A stretch of 35,620 bases of DNA from a virus. Shown here one piece after another: positions 1-10,700 of the stretch (position 1 is the first letter of the stretch; each line of letters starts with the position of its first letter). The stretch spans positions 1 through 35,620 of IMG/VR virus record IMGVR_UViG_3300025131_000190; one strand, 5' to 3'. The translations under genes were made by a program, and so were the position numbers. The notes beneath the pieces were generated by a model that saw only the letters and a program-made list of their open reading frames with translations, was not told the origin of the DNA and did not search any database.

Positions 1-450
1 GAAGATTGTGCCACTTCTTATAATCTTGGTATAGGTTGGGGTGCAATATTAGATGTATCGACTGGGACTCTCAATACTGCACTTGGTCATGGTGCTGGTG
101 CAATTTTAGAGACAGGTTCTGGTAATACATATATAGGTGCTGGTGCTAGAGCAAGTGCAGAAAATGTTATGAATGAAACTGTTATTGGTGGCTTTACTGG
201 GGGTGCTGGTACAGTAGGGCAAGGTGGTAATACTGTTACGATTGGAAATCCTGGTGTTGCTACTGTTTATATGGCTTCTGATAGTGGTGCTACTGTTCGT
301 TGTGCGGGTGTTACAATAGGAGAAAAGACTGATGATAATGCAGATATTGCTGGCTATAGTCAAATATGGGTGAATCAATCAGGTGATGGAGTATTAATGT
401 TTACTGATGATAATGGAACGAAATATACTGTAGATGTAACAGCAGTATAA
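1..450 (+). CDS. Fibre-like virion protein, C-terminal part (5' truncated)
   Basis: The reading frame is open from base 1, so the start lies outside the window; 149 residues are visible. Residues 1-85 are rich in G, A, N and T, with short hairpin-like units (NTALGHGAG, NTYIGAGARA, NTVTIGNPG) like those in trimeric fibre or adhesin stalks and heads. The C-terminus (residues 118-146, containing YSQIWVNQSGDGVLMF and TDDNGTKYTVDV) matches a motif I know from the ends of marine phage tail-fibre and appendage proteins. It lies just upstream of the internal virion genes, as expected in a structural module. An ATG at 169 exists but is internal: the protein pattern continues unbroken upstream of it. 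The role as receptor-binding or surface decoration is inferred. The frame is continuous with the ORF at the right edge if the ends are joined. Confidence 0.75.
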   Translation, partial: EDCATSYNLGIGWGAILDVSTGTLNTALGHGAGAILETGSGNTYIGAGARASAENVMNETVIGGFTGGAGTVGQGGNTVTIGNPGVATVYMASDSGATVRCAGVTIGEKTDDNADIAGYSQIWVNQSGDGVLMFTDDNGTKYTVDVTAV

Positions 451-520
451 TATATTGTTTAACTATAATGGTGGAACTTTATGACAATAAAAATAAATAA
501 CTTAAAATCGGAGTAATGTC

Positions 521-1384
521 ATGGCAATAAGTTTAAGTGGATATAAAATTGGCAAAGCAAAGCAAGAGGAGGCAGAACGTCTTGCAAGGGAATATGCTGA
601 GCAGCAGAAGAAGGCAAGTGAACGTGGCTTTTTCTCAAATATATTAGGCGGTGTTGGTGGTAAGCTTCTAGGTGGTGCTTTAACTGGTGCTCTTGGTATT
701 GCTTCTGGTGGTCTGCTTGCTCCTCTTATGGGAGCTATTGGTTCTTTTGGGGCAAAGAAAGGTGCACAAGCACTTACAAAGGGACTAGGAATGGGTGCTG
801 ATCCAAGTAAATTAGCATCACAAAGTGGATATGGATTTGGAAAGAAAGAAGCACAAACACTAAGAGAGGGGTTAGAAGAGCAGATAGCTGCTTCAGAAGA
901 AACGGATTTTGGTAAAGAACTTCTTACTTCATATGTAATGGCTGGTGCTTCTGGTGGACTTAAAAATGTAGGTAAAGCTTTTAAAGGTGGGTTCAAAGGG
1001 GGTTCTGCAACAGGATTCCTTAAGGGGACTAGCGTTGATGAGGCTGGTAAGATTATATCTGGAACAGGGATGAAGGGCATGGAAGGTCTAAAAGCTGGAC
1101 TTGGAGAAGCATTGGGAGATGTAACTACATGGGGCGGTGATCCCGAAGATGTTGTTGAAGATGTTCCTGAAGATTTATTTGGTACTGAGGAAGCTTTAGA
1201 TGTATTTGGGAATCCTATTTCTGAAGTTATTGAAAGTCGAGAAGGTGGTTTAATACCAAAATATAATATTGGTGGTATGGTTCAAGCACAATCCCCAACA
1301 ATTGCAAATTACTTTGGTATGCAAGGTGTTTCACTTGGCGGTAGTAATAAACAATCACTAGCTGAGATGTTAGGAAGAAAATAA
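521..1384 (+). CDS. Gly/Ala-rich virion protein (putative internal or injected)
   Basis: This 287-residue protein starts at an ATG with GGAG upstream (atcggagtaatgtc). The N-terminus is a charged helix (KQEEAERLAREYAEQQKKA). Residues about 36-95 are glycine/alanine-rich and hydrophobic with GxxxG spacing, suited to membrane insertion or tight helix packing. An acidic stretch (DPEDVVEDVPEDLFGTEE) precedes the tail, which contains GGLIPKYNIGGMV. Short EGGLxPxYxxGG motifs near the C-terminus recur in virion proteins of marine podovirus-like phages, often as short membrane-active or processing motifs of unknown function. The position between the fibre and the giant virion protein supports a particle component that may be ejected with the DNA. 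No enzyme domain is recognisable. Confidence 0.7.
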   Translation: MAISLSGYKIGKAKQEEAERLAREYAEQQKKASERGFFSNILGGVGGKLLGGALTGALGIASGGLLAPLMGAIGSFGAKKGAQALTKGLGMGADPSKLASQSGYGFGKKEAQTLREGLEEQIAASEETDFGKELLTSYVMAGASGGLKNVGKAFKGGFKGGSATGFLKGTSVDEAGKIISGTGMKGMEGLKAGLGEALGDVTTWGGDPEDVVEDVPEDLFGTEEALDVFGNPISEVIESREGGLIPKYNIGGMVQAQSPTIANYFGMQGVSLGGSNKQSLAEMLGRK

Positions 1385-1385
1385 T

Positions 1386-2438
1386 ATGTCTAAGATATAC
1401 AATGAAGTAGTAATTGACATGAACCCAGAGTCTCCAACTTTTGAGGAGACGCTATATGAGGACAGCTTTGAGTATAGTGGTGATATGATGCTGATGGATA
1501 AAAATAAAAAAGGTGATCAGGTATTTGTAAAGAGACCTGAAGGTTTCTACGTTGCATGGCAATATGATGGTGGTGGTACATGGAATCGAGTATATGGACA
1601 TCATGATACTGTCCCAGCTTCACATGGTGGCCCAATTTTTCATGGAGGCGAATCTGAGTTTAATGAATATAAAGCAAAACAAACAGCTGAACTTGAGACA
1701 GGTAAAGAATGGGGTGCAGCTGATATTGAATCTACTGATTTTATTGATGATGCTGGTAATCCTCTTGATCTTGGAACAGTTACTCAAAATTTAAAAAACA
1801 AATTTCCTGATAAAAATATAGATGATATAAGAAAATTAGTTGAAGACTTAGCTCCTAAATTTCAAAAAGTTGACCCACAGGAAAAAGCCCAGCTTGCAAA
1901 GGAAAAGGAATTTGCTCAGAGAGGAATAGAAGCAGAAAAGGGAAGAGCTGAAGATGTATATGGTCTTGGTGTAAGTGCTGTTGGTAGGGAAAGAAAAGCT
2001 GCTGAATTGGGTCTTGGAGCAGGGATGGGTCAATTACAACAGCAGGCTGGTAAAATGGGTGCTCAGATGAGGGGTGCATATGGAGGTATGGGTGGTGGAA
2101 TGAGAGGAGCTATTGGTGGTCAGGCTACTATGGCAAGAGGAGTAGAACAAACTTATGGTAAATATGGTCTTCAGATGGGAACAGCAGCAGATAAAATGAC
2201 ACAGCTTGGACAGGAAAAAGGATATGCTCAAGATGCATATGGTTTAGCAATGGATAAAGCTGCATTTGCAGAAGAGACAGGATTATATGGTCTTGATAAA
2301 GAGGCTAAAACAGGTTATGAACAACAGATAGCTGGGTTTATAGAGCAAGGTGAATTTAAAGAAGGTGGAAGAGTTCCCGAAAAAGGAGAAACATTTTTAA
2401 GTTTTTTAACACAATTACCAGACGCAGGGGGTAGTTAA
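1386..2438 (+). CDS. Virion protein with C-terminal GGRVPEKGETF motif
   Basis: This 350-residue protein starts one base after the preceding stop, implying translational coupling. Residues 1-110 are mixed alpha/beta and contain YNEVVIDMNPESPTFEETLY. Residues about 155-200 are a charged helical stretch. Residues about 200-260 are rich in G, M and Q (GMGQLQQQAGKMGAQMRG, GGMGGGMRGA). The C-terminus (EGGRVPEKGETFLSF, then LTQLPDAGGS) is a signature I associate with marine phage virion proteins next to the giant internal protein. No catalytic motif is visible. It is probably a structural or ejected protein; an adaptor role cannot be excluded. Confidence 0.7.
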   Translation: MSKIYNEVVIDMNPESPTFEETLYEDSFEYSGDMMLMDKNKKGDQVFVKRPEGFYVAWQYDGGGTWNRVYGHHDTVPASHGGPIFHGGESEFNEYKAKQTAELETGKEWGAADIESTDFIDDAGNPLDLGTVTQNLKNKFPDKNIDDIRKLVEDLAPKFQKVDPQEKAQLAKEKEFAQRGIEAEKGRAEDVYGLGVSAVGRERKAAELGLGAGMGQLQQQAGKMGAQMRGAYGGMGGGMRGAIGGQATMARGVEQTYGKYGLQMGTAADKMTQLGQEKGYAQDAYGLAMDKAAFAEETGLYGLDKEAKTGYEQQIAGFIEQGEFKEGGRVPEKGETFLSFLTQLPDAGGS

Positions 2439-2439
2439 T

Positions 2440-4719
2440 ATGGCACGTCAACGAGACATGTGGACACTAATAAATAGAGAGATTGCAAAGTATGAACAAG
2501 CAAGAGCTGGTGTCCCAGATACTTCATATGCTGGTGTCGTCAAACAAGCAATGGAAGCAGGTACACAGCAACGTGCATGGAATGAGCGGAAGAATCTAAA
2601 AAGACAGAATATGATGCAACTAGCTACTGAGGGTTGGGATAGTAGTACTGATGTTAAAAGCCTTGGGAAAATGGGCGATTGGCTTAAAAACTATCGTAGC
2701 AAGCATCATGGTAGTATGGATGAGATTACATTAGAATATACAGATATGTTACAAGAACAAATTGGAAATCGTAGCCAGAGAATAACTAACTTGCATACTG
2801 ATATTGATATGTTAGATCAAAATAAAGAACAATGGCTTGGTATCGCTGATGAATTAAAAGACAGACCTTTAGGAGCTGATGATTACAATGCTTTAAGTGA
2901 GTCAATAGGGCAATATATAAAAATGAAACAAGATATGCTTGTGCAAAATGCTGATTTTCTTGCGTTACCACAATTTGAACATGTTAAACAGGATATGATT
3001 GGCCAAGAATACATTATAAATGAAATCTTCGCTGAGGCTAAAGATCAAAATGTATTTAATCAAACTGAATATGATTGGACAACACGTGCTCTTCGAGATG
3101 GTAATTATACCATGATAGAAGAAAAGAGGCAAGAAAGATTAGAGGATAAGAAAAGGAATATAGCAGATATAGTTGGTCAAATTGAACCTCAAATGTCTTT
3201 ATATAGAAGGATTCAAGAAATTAAAAAAGGTGGCAGAGCACCTCTTCCTGAACTTTTTGAAGATGCTGAAATGATGGTTGGCTTAGAAGACCTTGGTTAT
3301 GAGAAAAATCCTGATGGAAATATTGTTGCGACAGAAGCTAAGACAGGAATTTTGGGTGGCGTATCCAAAGATGAGGAATCATTAGAAGTTCTAAGATCGG
3401 AGTGGGGGTTACTTGCAGGTATTGGGGATATTAAAGGAAAAGCAGAGCGTGACCTTAGAAATATGGATGCAATCTATGAAAGAGAGTCTGGTACAGGTAA
3501 TAAATATACAGTTGGAAAACATGGATTTGAAAACTTTTACGCTGATCCTACTAAACCAGCAGAAACTCAAGATGATAACTATAAACATATTAGTGATAAT
3601 GATGGGTTTATAAATGTTAATAATGCTGTCGATCAAGACCCTGAAGGATATGGAGTTGGAGTTGGTGAAGTTGTTGTTGGTGCTGGTGCTGCTGGGGCTG
3701 CTATTCATGCAAATTGGGATAAGATAAGTAAAACAAAAGATAGTGCTTTAAAGTATTTAAAAGATGTTGGATTTTTATTGGAGGATGATATTGCAAAATT
3801 ATATTCAGACCCTAAAACTGCAAGATTTATGGATGCTTTAAATAAACAAACTGATAAATTAAATGCCATTGATAAAAATGCTAACCCAAAAGAATACTTG
3901 AGGGTTCTAAAGAAACATCAGCAGATTGTTAATCAGGCAAATAAACATTTATTTCCGATGTTTAATGAAAAATTAATGAAAGATTTCAATAATGCTGAGG
4001 CTGATCTTAGAAGAATAATAGCAGAAACTAATAGTCCAGCACATGAAAACTATGGAAATAAAAAGTTAGTTACAGATGCTAGAAATAATTTTAATACTCT
4101 TCAAGAGAAAGTAAACAAGAAGAATAAAGGAATGTTAGAGTTATTAAAAAATCCAGGAAAATGGAATCTGTGGAAAATGAAAGCTGGTAGGGGAATACAA
4201 GGTTCTTATAGAACTGTAAAAGATTTAGTTAAAATTGGTGGTAAAACATTTGGTAAATTAACCCCATTAGATGCTGCTATGTGGGGATGGTGGTTAGGTG
4301 ATAAGGCTGCACTTCCTACATATGCAAAAGGAATTGCTGCTGGTTCAACATATTATAGTGCAAAAAGTCTTTTGAACTGGATGTCTAGAAAAGGTGGAGT
4401 TACTAATGCTCTTATGAATCCTACTCTTCAAAGTAAAATTGGAGGATATTTAATTAGAAAAGCTCCTAAGCTTGCTGCAAAGATGGGATTAAAGATGGGA
4501 GCAGGACTAGCAGGTACAGCACTTACTGGTGGGCTTGGGGCTGGGATTGGTGTTGCTATGGCTGCTTGGACTGGAAAAGATATTTATAATTTAATACAAG
4601 ATGTCCCTGAAATTAAGCAATATATTGTAGAATATCTTAATGGCGATTATGATGAGGTTGGAGAAATGAGGAAGAAGGGAATGACCGCAGTTGGAACACC
4701 TGGATTTTTACCTAAATAA
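2440..4719 (+). CDS. Large helical virion protein (putative internal/ejection protein)
   Basis: This 759-residue protein starts one base after the previous stop, with a purine-rich gcagggggtag upstream. The N-terminal half is mostly charged helix with many K, E, D and Q residues and predicted coiled-coil. Two glycine/alanine-rich hydrophobic segments are seen, at about residues 410-425 (VVVGAGAAGAAIHANW) and 680-712 (including MGAGLAGTALTGGLGAGIG), which could insert into membranes. Length, order and hydrophobic C-terminus match the internal core or ejection proteins that precede the giant protein in podovirus-like genomes. No lysozyme or transglycosylase motif was recognised. The function is inferred from position and composition only. 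Confidence 0.7.
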   Translation: MARQRDMWTLINREIAKYEQARAGVPDTSYAGVVKQAMEAGTQQRAWNERKNLKRQNMMQLATEGWDSSTDVKSLGKMGDWLKNYRSKHHGSMDEITLEYTDMLQEQIGNRSQRITNLHTDIDMLDQNKEQWLGIADELKDRPLGADDYNALSESIGQYIKMKQDMLVQNADFLALPQFEHVKQDMIGQEYIINEIFAEAKDQNVFNQTEYDWTTRALRDGNYTMIEEKRQERLEDKKRNIADIVGQIEPQMSLYRRIQEIKKGGRAPLPELFEDAEMMVGLEDLGYEKNPDGNIVATEAKTGILGGVSKDEESLEVLRSEWGLLAGIGDIKGKAERDLRNMDAIYERESGTGNKYTVGKHGFENFYADPTKPAETQDDNYKHISDNDGFINVNNAVDQDPEGYGVGVGEVVVGAGAAGAAIHANWDKISKTKDSALKYLKDVGFLLEDDIAKLYSDPKTARFMDALNKQTDKLNAIDKNANPKEYLRVLKKHQQIVNQANKHLFPMFNEKLMKDFNNAEADLRRIIAETNSPAHENYGNKKLVTDARNNFNTLQEKVNKKNKGMLELLKNPGKWNLWKMKAGRGIQGSYRTVKDLVKIGGKTFGKLTPLDAAMWGWWLGDKAALPTYAKGIAAGSTYYSAKSLLNWMSRKGGVTNALMNPTLQSKIGGYLIRKAPKLAAKMGLKMGAGLAGTALTGGLGAGIGVAMAAWTGKDIYNLIQDVPEIKQYIVEYLNGDYDEVGEMRKKGMTAVGTPGFLPK

Positions 4720-4741
4720 ATTTTAGTAGGAGTTATATTAT

Positions 4742-7700
4742 ATGCCAGCAACATACAGCACACAAGTAGAAATTGATCGTTTTAAACAAGACCATCCACA
4801 TGCTGGTCTTAACGATCATTCTATTTATAGATTACTTAAACAGGATAATCCTAATCTTAGGTGGGATGATACTGGTGAAGCTCCAGGTACTGTAAGCCCT
4901 AAACGAAGAAGGAGAAGGGCAAATACTTCCCCCACTTATATGAATGCATTTGCAGAATGGTTTGATTATAATATAAATGAGGAATCTTCTGATTTTTGGA
5001 AGTCTGCGTATGTTGGTTCTCTTACAGGCAAGCTTGAGGAAGCTATTACTGGTAAGCCTAGATATGATATTAATTGGGAAGAATATGATCCTAATATATT
5101 ACAAGATATAGGTTCAATGGCTGTTTCATTTTTAATGCCACTTGATTTACTTACATTTTGGGGTGGCGGTAAATTTGTTGGACAGCCTCTCGCTAATCTT
5201 GCTACGGCAGGAATGAAGAAGAGGGTTGGTGCTGAGTTTGGTAAACGTGCTTGGGATACTATGATACCAGCAGCTTTGGCTCAGGCTGGCACTCTTGCAA
5301 CTTATGAAGGTGCTATGGGTGGTGCTATGGCTAGCATTAATGGAGAAAACATATTAGAAGGTATAGGCAAGGGAATGATGCATGGTGCTGTTATGGGTGG
5401 AGTTGCTGGTCTTGCAGGTGGAGGATTAATGCATTTAAACGCTAATTTATTAAAAGGATTAAAAGGTGCTGGTAAGCTTGTATCAAAAGGAGAAAAAGCT
5501 ACCGCTAAACTTACTAGCTATGATAGATCAAAGATGCTTGCTACTGGTCTTCCAGGCCAAATAGCTGCTGAAGCTGGAGTATTTACAGCTGGTGAAACAT
5601 TAGAAACAGCTATTGATCCTGAGAGAGATGTTAGGTTGAAAGATGTTGTTGTTTCTCTTGGTAAAAATATAGGTCTATTTAGTCTACTTAAAGGTCAAAA
5701 GAAATTAATACAAAAAGGTAAGGAGCATGTGAAACTGCTTGAAGAACATGAGATGCTCAAGCGTACCACTAACTCTTTAAATAAAAAAGAGACGAAAGAA
5801 TCAAAACCATTTCATAATACCTATGATGTAATTGTTGAGAGGATTGCTGAGTTAGAAGCAAAGGGTGATGCTGAATCTTTACGAGCTGCGGAAGCACTTA
5901 AAGAGCCTAGAGATGCAGCTAAATCCAAAGCCCTTAATTTAGATAAAAAGCATTTTGAAAACAGAGATGAATTAAAACAACTTAGAGAGACTTTAGATTG
6001 GGCTGAAAAAAGTGCCACAGATCAAGCCCCTCAGACATCTGTAGAAAATTTTAGAAAAATTGTTAAAAGTTTACAATCTTTAATTGAAGTAGAATCAAAG
6101 CTTGGTGATACTGGCGAATACAAAGCTCTTACCTCTGAGATTGAGTTTGTTAAAAAACAAGCCAACGATCTTTTAAATGATGCTAATAAGCGTGTTATAG
6201 ATTATGCTAAAGAACAAGAATTACTTGCTACCGAGACTCCTCAAGAAAAGTCTGCAAGAGTTCTTCAGGAGGCTAAGAAATTTAAATTAAAAGAAATAGA
6301 ATTTATGAACGAAAAGGGCGAAATGGAGATTCGTCCTGTTGGTGGAAAAGATAGTGCTCCTATTGATGTCATTGATGCAGCTCTCAAACCATATAGACAA
6401 GGTGTTAAGGAGAAAATTAAGTTTAAAGAAGCTGGTGCTCCTGTAACTTATATACAGGGAGAAAGTGCTACAAGAAGAACTGCTCCTGTTGCAGAGAAAC
6501 AAAATGTAGAATCTGGTATTTATAATGAGACAACCAAGAAATTTAATAGCAAAAAGGCAGAAGCAAATGTACAATCATCAATAGTTGCTGTTGAAAAATC
6601 TAAGCTTTCTAATGAGCATAAGCAAATATTAGCAAGTGCTATAAGTGAATCTGGTAGAGAGTCAAGTAAACTTAGACAAGGAACTTCTGTTGCTATGGAG
6701 ATTCTTGATTTTGTAGAAAGAAAATATAAAAAATCAATAGACAAGCTTTCTAAAGATCAGTTAGATAAACTAATAGTAGATTTTGCTAAAGATAAGACTG
6801 GCTTTGATGTAATGGGTCATAAAACTGAAAAACAATTTAGAGATATGGGTCTAAATACAGCAGAAATAACATCTTTAAGAAAACAGGCAAATAGGATTCA
6901 TGATGGTGTAAGAGAATTATTTAATCCAAAATATGGAACTCTTCATAAAACTATTGGAAGGGAGCCAGCCTATAGTATGCTTGAAAGAGCTGGCACTAAA
7001 TACTCTCCTGGGGAAACAACGAGATATAGAGTTGATGTTCAGGGTGGTATTGGTGGATTTAAAAAATGGTTTTCTTGGTTAAATAAACAAAAGAAAAACA
7101 GAATTAATTATGCGGAAGGAAGGTCTATAGACAAGGGTCTTGCAAATAATTTGTTAAAACTTGCGTTTGATAGGGGTCTAAGACCAACAGAAGCAGCAGA
7201 ATATTTAAGAGCTAAAGATATTAATGTTGAAGAAGGATCAATTAGAATACAGAGAGCTAAAAAGGGTGGTGGCGTTGATATTTACTATGATAAAAAAATG
7301 GCTAGAGAGTTACATCAATATATTGAAAAAAATAAATTGTCTCCTGATGCAAAGTTATTTGGATTTAAAGATACAGCAGATTATAATAAATTCATAGAAC
7401 ATATTGCCAAAAAGTCTGGCGCAGATATTATGGTTTATGATGTTCAAGAGGGAAGATTTATTGAATTTGGAAAACAGAAGATGAAGGTTCTTGGAGTTGA
7501 TATTGAGGCTGGAAAGGGGCTTCAGAAAGGCTATGCATTAAGAGCTATATATGAACGTGAAGGCGAGAGAATTGATTGGGCTGCTGAGCAGGCAAGGCTT
7601 AATAGAAAAACTAAACCTAGTCAATATAAAAAATCTGGTGCACCTATACCTAAAACATCTAAAGAACAAGTAGAATCAATTGCTGCTGAGATGGAAACTT

Positions 7701-10700
7701 CTGCAAAAGAATTAGGTGAACAGAAGGAGCACTTTAAAAAGAAATTCCCTCAAATCACTATCATGCTTAAAAAGAGCCTTGGAAAATATAATGGTGAATA
7801 TGTTCTTGGTCGTATTACAGGCAAAGTTGTTGAAATTGCTAAGGGCAGGGCTGGTGCTGATACTATGCCACATGAAGTTGCTCACCATGTAGTAGATATT
7901 CTTCGTGAATTTGGTGATAAGCGTAGCAAGGAACTTATTAAGAAAGGTGAAAAACTGTTTGGTGGTGAAGAGCAACTTGTACAAAGAGTTGGAGAGTATG
8001 CTGCTAATAGGCTTAGAAATAAATCTTTAGTGAGCAAGGCTAAGTCATGGATACAAGAGTTCTGGAGTAATATGAAAGTTAAACTCGGTTGGTATACTGA
8101 GAAAGATATTGCAAGATTTCTTGGTAGGAAGCTTATGACTGGTAAAATACCAACTGGTGAGATAGCTGATTTTAAGGCTAAACATCAGACAAGAGGCGAA
8201 GCTATTGAAGAAAAGAAGGCAATAAATGCTTCTGCGAATACTGAAATTCGTAAAGGCAATATACCAGTACCAGTTTTACGGGAAGCAAAAGAGACTATAT
8301 TTGGTACAAGTAAATTAAAAGATTATACAAAATGGGCAACAGTTGAGCAACTTCGTCAATATAATGAGTTTGTGCATAATCCAAAGAATTGGCATGTAAA
8401 TAAGATTGAAGAAATAAATGCTGAGTACCATATAACTCCAGAGGTATCAAAACAACATCTTAGAGATATGGGTGTTAAGGATGGCATCCCTGAGAATGCA
8501 ACACTTCAAACAATAAAACAATATCGATCTTTTATAAGACAAACCTTCACTAAACCCATTGCAGAAGATAATACGCATGATTGGATATTAGGTTTAAAAG
8601 ACAGAGAATATAAGGCAATGAAAGTTCTTGGAAGAGCTATTACTCCTGTATGGTTAGTACTTAAAAATCATGGAGGCAAGGTAGGTAAAAAAATATCTGA
8701 TAAACTTTTAAATCATGAGTGGGCAGAACATGTTTTATATAAAGGGCCAATGGATGAAGGTATTCATCTTATGAGGAGAATGCTTGGCAGAAATAAGAAA
8801 TATGTACATTTGTTTGATATTGAGCGTACTGAGGCACGTTTAAATAGAAAGAAGGGTGATGAATATTACACCGAGAAGGGTGAACTATCTGCCAAAGAAA
8901 TGGAATTTTATAGAAATATGAAAAGACCTGGTACTCCAGAGTATGAAGCATATAATGTATGGACAAATAAGGAGGGGACTGGCGTTGCTGACTATACTTG
9001 GGAAACTTTATTCAAAGAGTTGTCTGAGCATCATACACCATCAGAAATAGCAAAGCTTAAAAAGGAATTGGATTCTAAAAAAGTTGAAGGTTATATGACT
9101 CGTATGTGGACAAAACGTGCCCTACAAACTATTAAAGAAAACAGTCCTTGGATGGATAAGATGGTTGAAAAAAACTTACAAGATGCTGCAAGAGCAGAAG
9201 CTCAAATATGGGGTCAAAATAAAAGCAAAGAGGAAATATCTAATAAACGTAGAGAGCTTATAAATGATCAAGAATTTAAAGATAAGATTCGTACAGAGCT
9301 ATATGATGCTGTTAGATTTGGTTATGCAACTGTTAAGAATCCACATCTTATTGAACGTGGTGCTTTAATGCCAGAATATATAAAAGTTACAAATGAAAAG
9401 GGAAGGCAAGAGACTGTTAAGGTATATGAAGATTCAATGGAAAATACTGTTGAGGCATATGCAAGTAGAATGTCTAAGTTTCTTGCAACTGTGCGTTATT
9501 TCCCTGAGTGGACAGGTCTTGGAAGTAAATATAAGCTTGGTGAAAATAAAAGACTTCAAGTAGAGGCACTTGAGACCGATGCTACTGTTGGTGCTTATGC
9601 AGCTTTGGCAATTAAAAGACAATTAGGTGTTGATAGAACACATATGGAAAGTCTTAATCGCCCTATGTACAAAGGTCTTGCTTGGTTTACAAATGTGTCA
9701 GCTGCTGTTGGTTTATCGTCTCCCCTTTCTGGTATAAAGAATTTACTTATTGGACAGCCAAGAACTGCTGGTCATTTTGGGTTCAAAAATACTATACGTA
9801 GTTGGTCATTAGGATTTGATGCAACTGCTAAAGCACAAGCTAGAGTAAAAGGTCAATTAGAATATGGTGCTAAGACATTAGAACTTGAACGTGTTGGATG
9901 GAAAAGATTTTCAATGGCTAAAATATTTAGAGCAAATCTTATGACACAAACAGAAAATTTTAATAGGATCGTATCTTCTAATGCTGGACAATTATATTTT
10001 GGAGAAGTTCTTGGAAAGCTTCGTGGTGAAAAAGGTATGTTTAGGATGAAAACAAATAAAGGTCGTATGCGTAGAGTTATGTCTGAAGTTTGGCACTTGA
10101 CGCCAGAGGAGATTAGCTTACTTGAAACAACAAAGAATTTAAGTGCTCCTGAAATTTCATCTAAGTATACAGAAATAATGCATAAAGTAGGACATTTTTC
10201 TCATGTATCTACTCAAGGTGGTACATCTACTGTTCTTCTTCCTCTATGGATGTCATCAAGAGAAGGTAGACCGCTTACATTATTCCAGCGTATGGCAATG
10301 TCTACTACTATTGATAGTTATAGAAATTTTGTAAAACCATTACTGAACTATGGAAATCCTGCTCCTCTTATTCGTGCAACAATGGGTCATGCTGTTAGTG
10401 GTGCAGCATTATTTTGGCTATACAAAGAGTTACTTGGTAAGGAAGCTCCTATTGGCTCAAAACTTACGCAGGATGATATGTTTGATAGAGTATTAATGAA
10501 TTTATGGAGATCAGAATTTCTTGGAGTGCTTGGAGAAGTATTAAGTCCATACGATAAGGATATGGTTGCACCAGTTATGGAGCCAGTTGTTCTTCGTAAT
10601 CTTGCTGAGGCTAAAGATAATCTTTTTAATCTCCTTAGTGGCGGTAAAACATTAGACCAAGCTTTGTCAGATTATATAACTAATACTGTTGTTGTTGTTG

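Noticed and set aside
169-450. Start of the first gene at the ATG at 169
   Set aside because: The same repeat-like protein pattern continues upstream to base 1, so the ATG is internal to a truncated gene.
502-1080. Long minus-strand ORF opposite the Gly-rich virion gene, and many similar antisense ORFs over the structural genes
   Set aside because: They are shadows produced by codon bias of the real plus-strand genes, without ribosome sites or recognisable domains.
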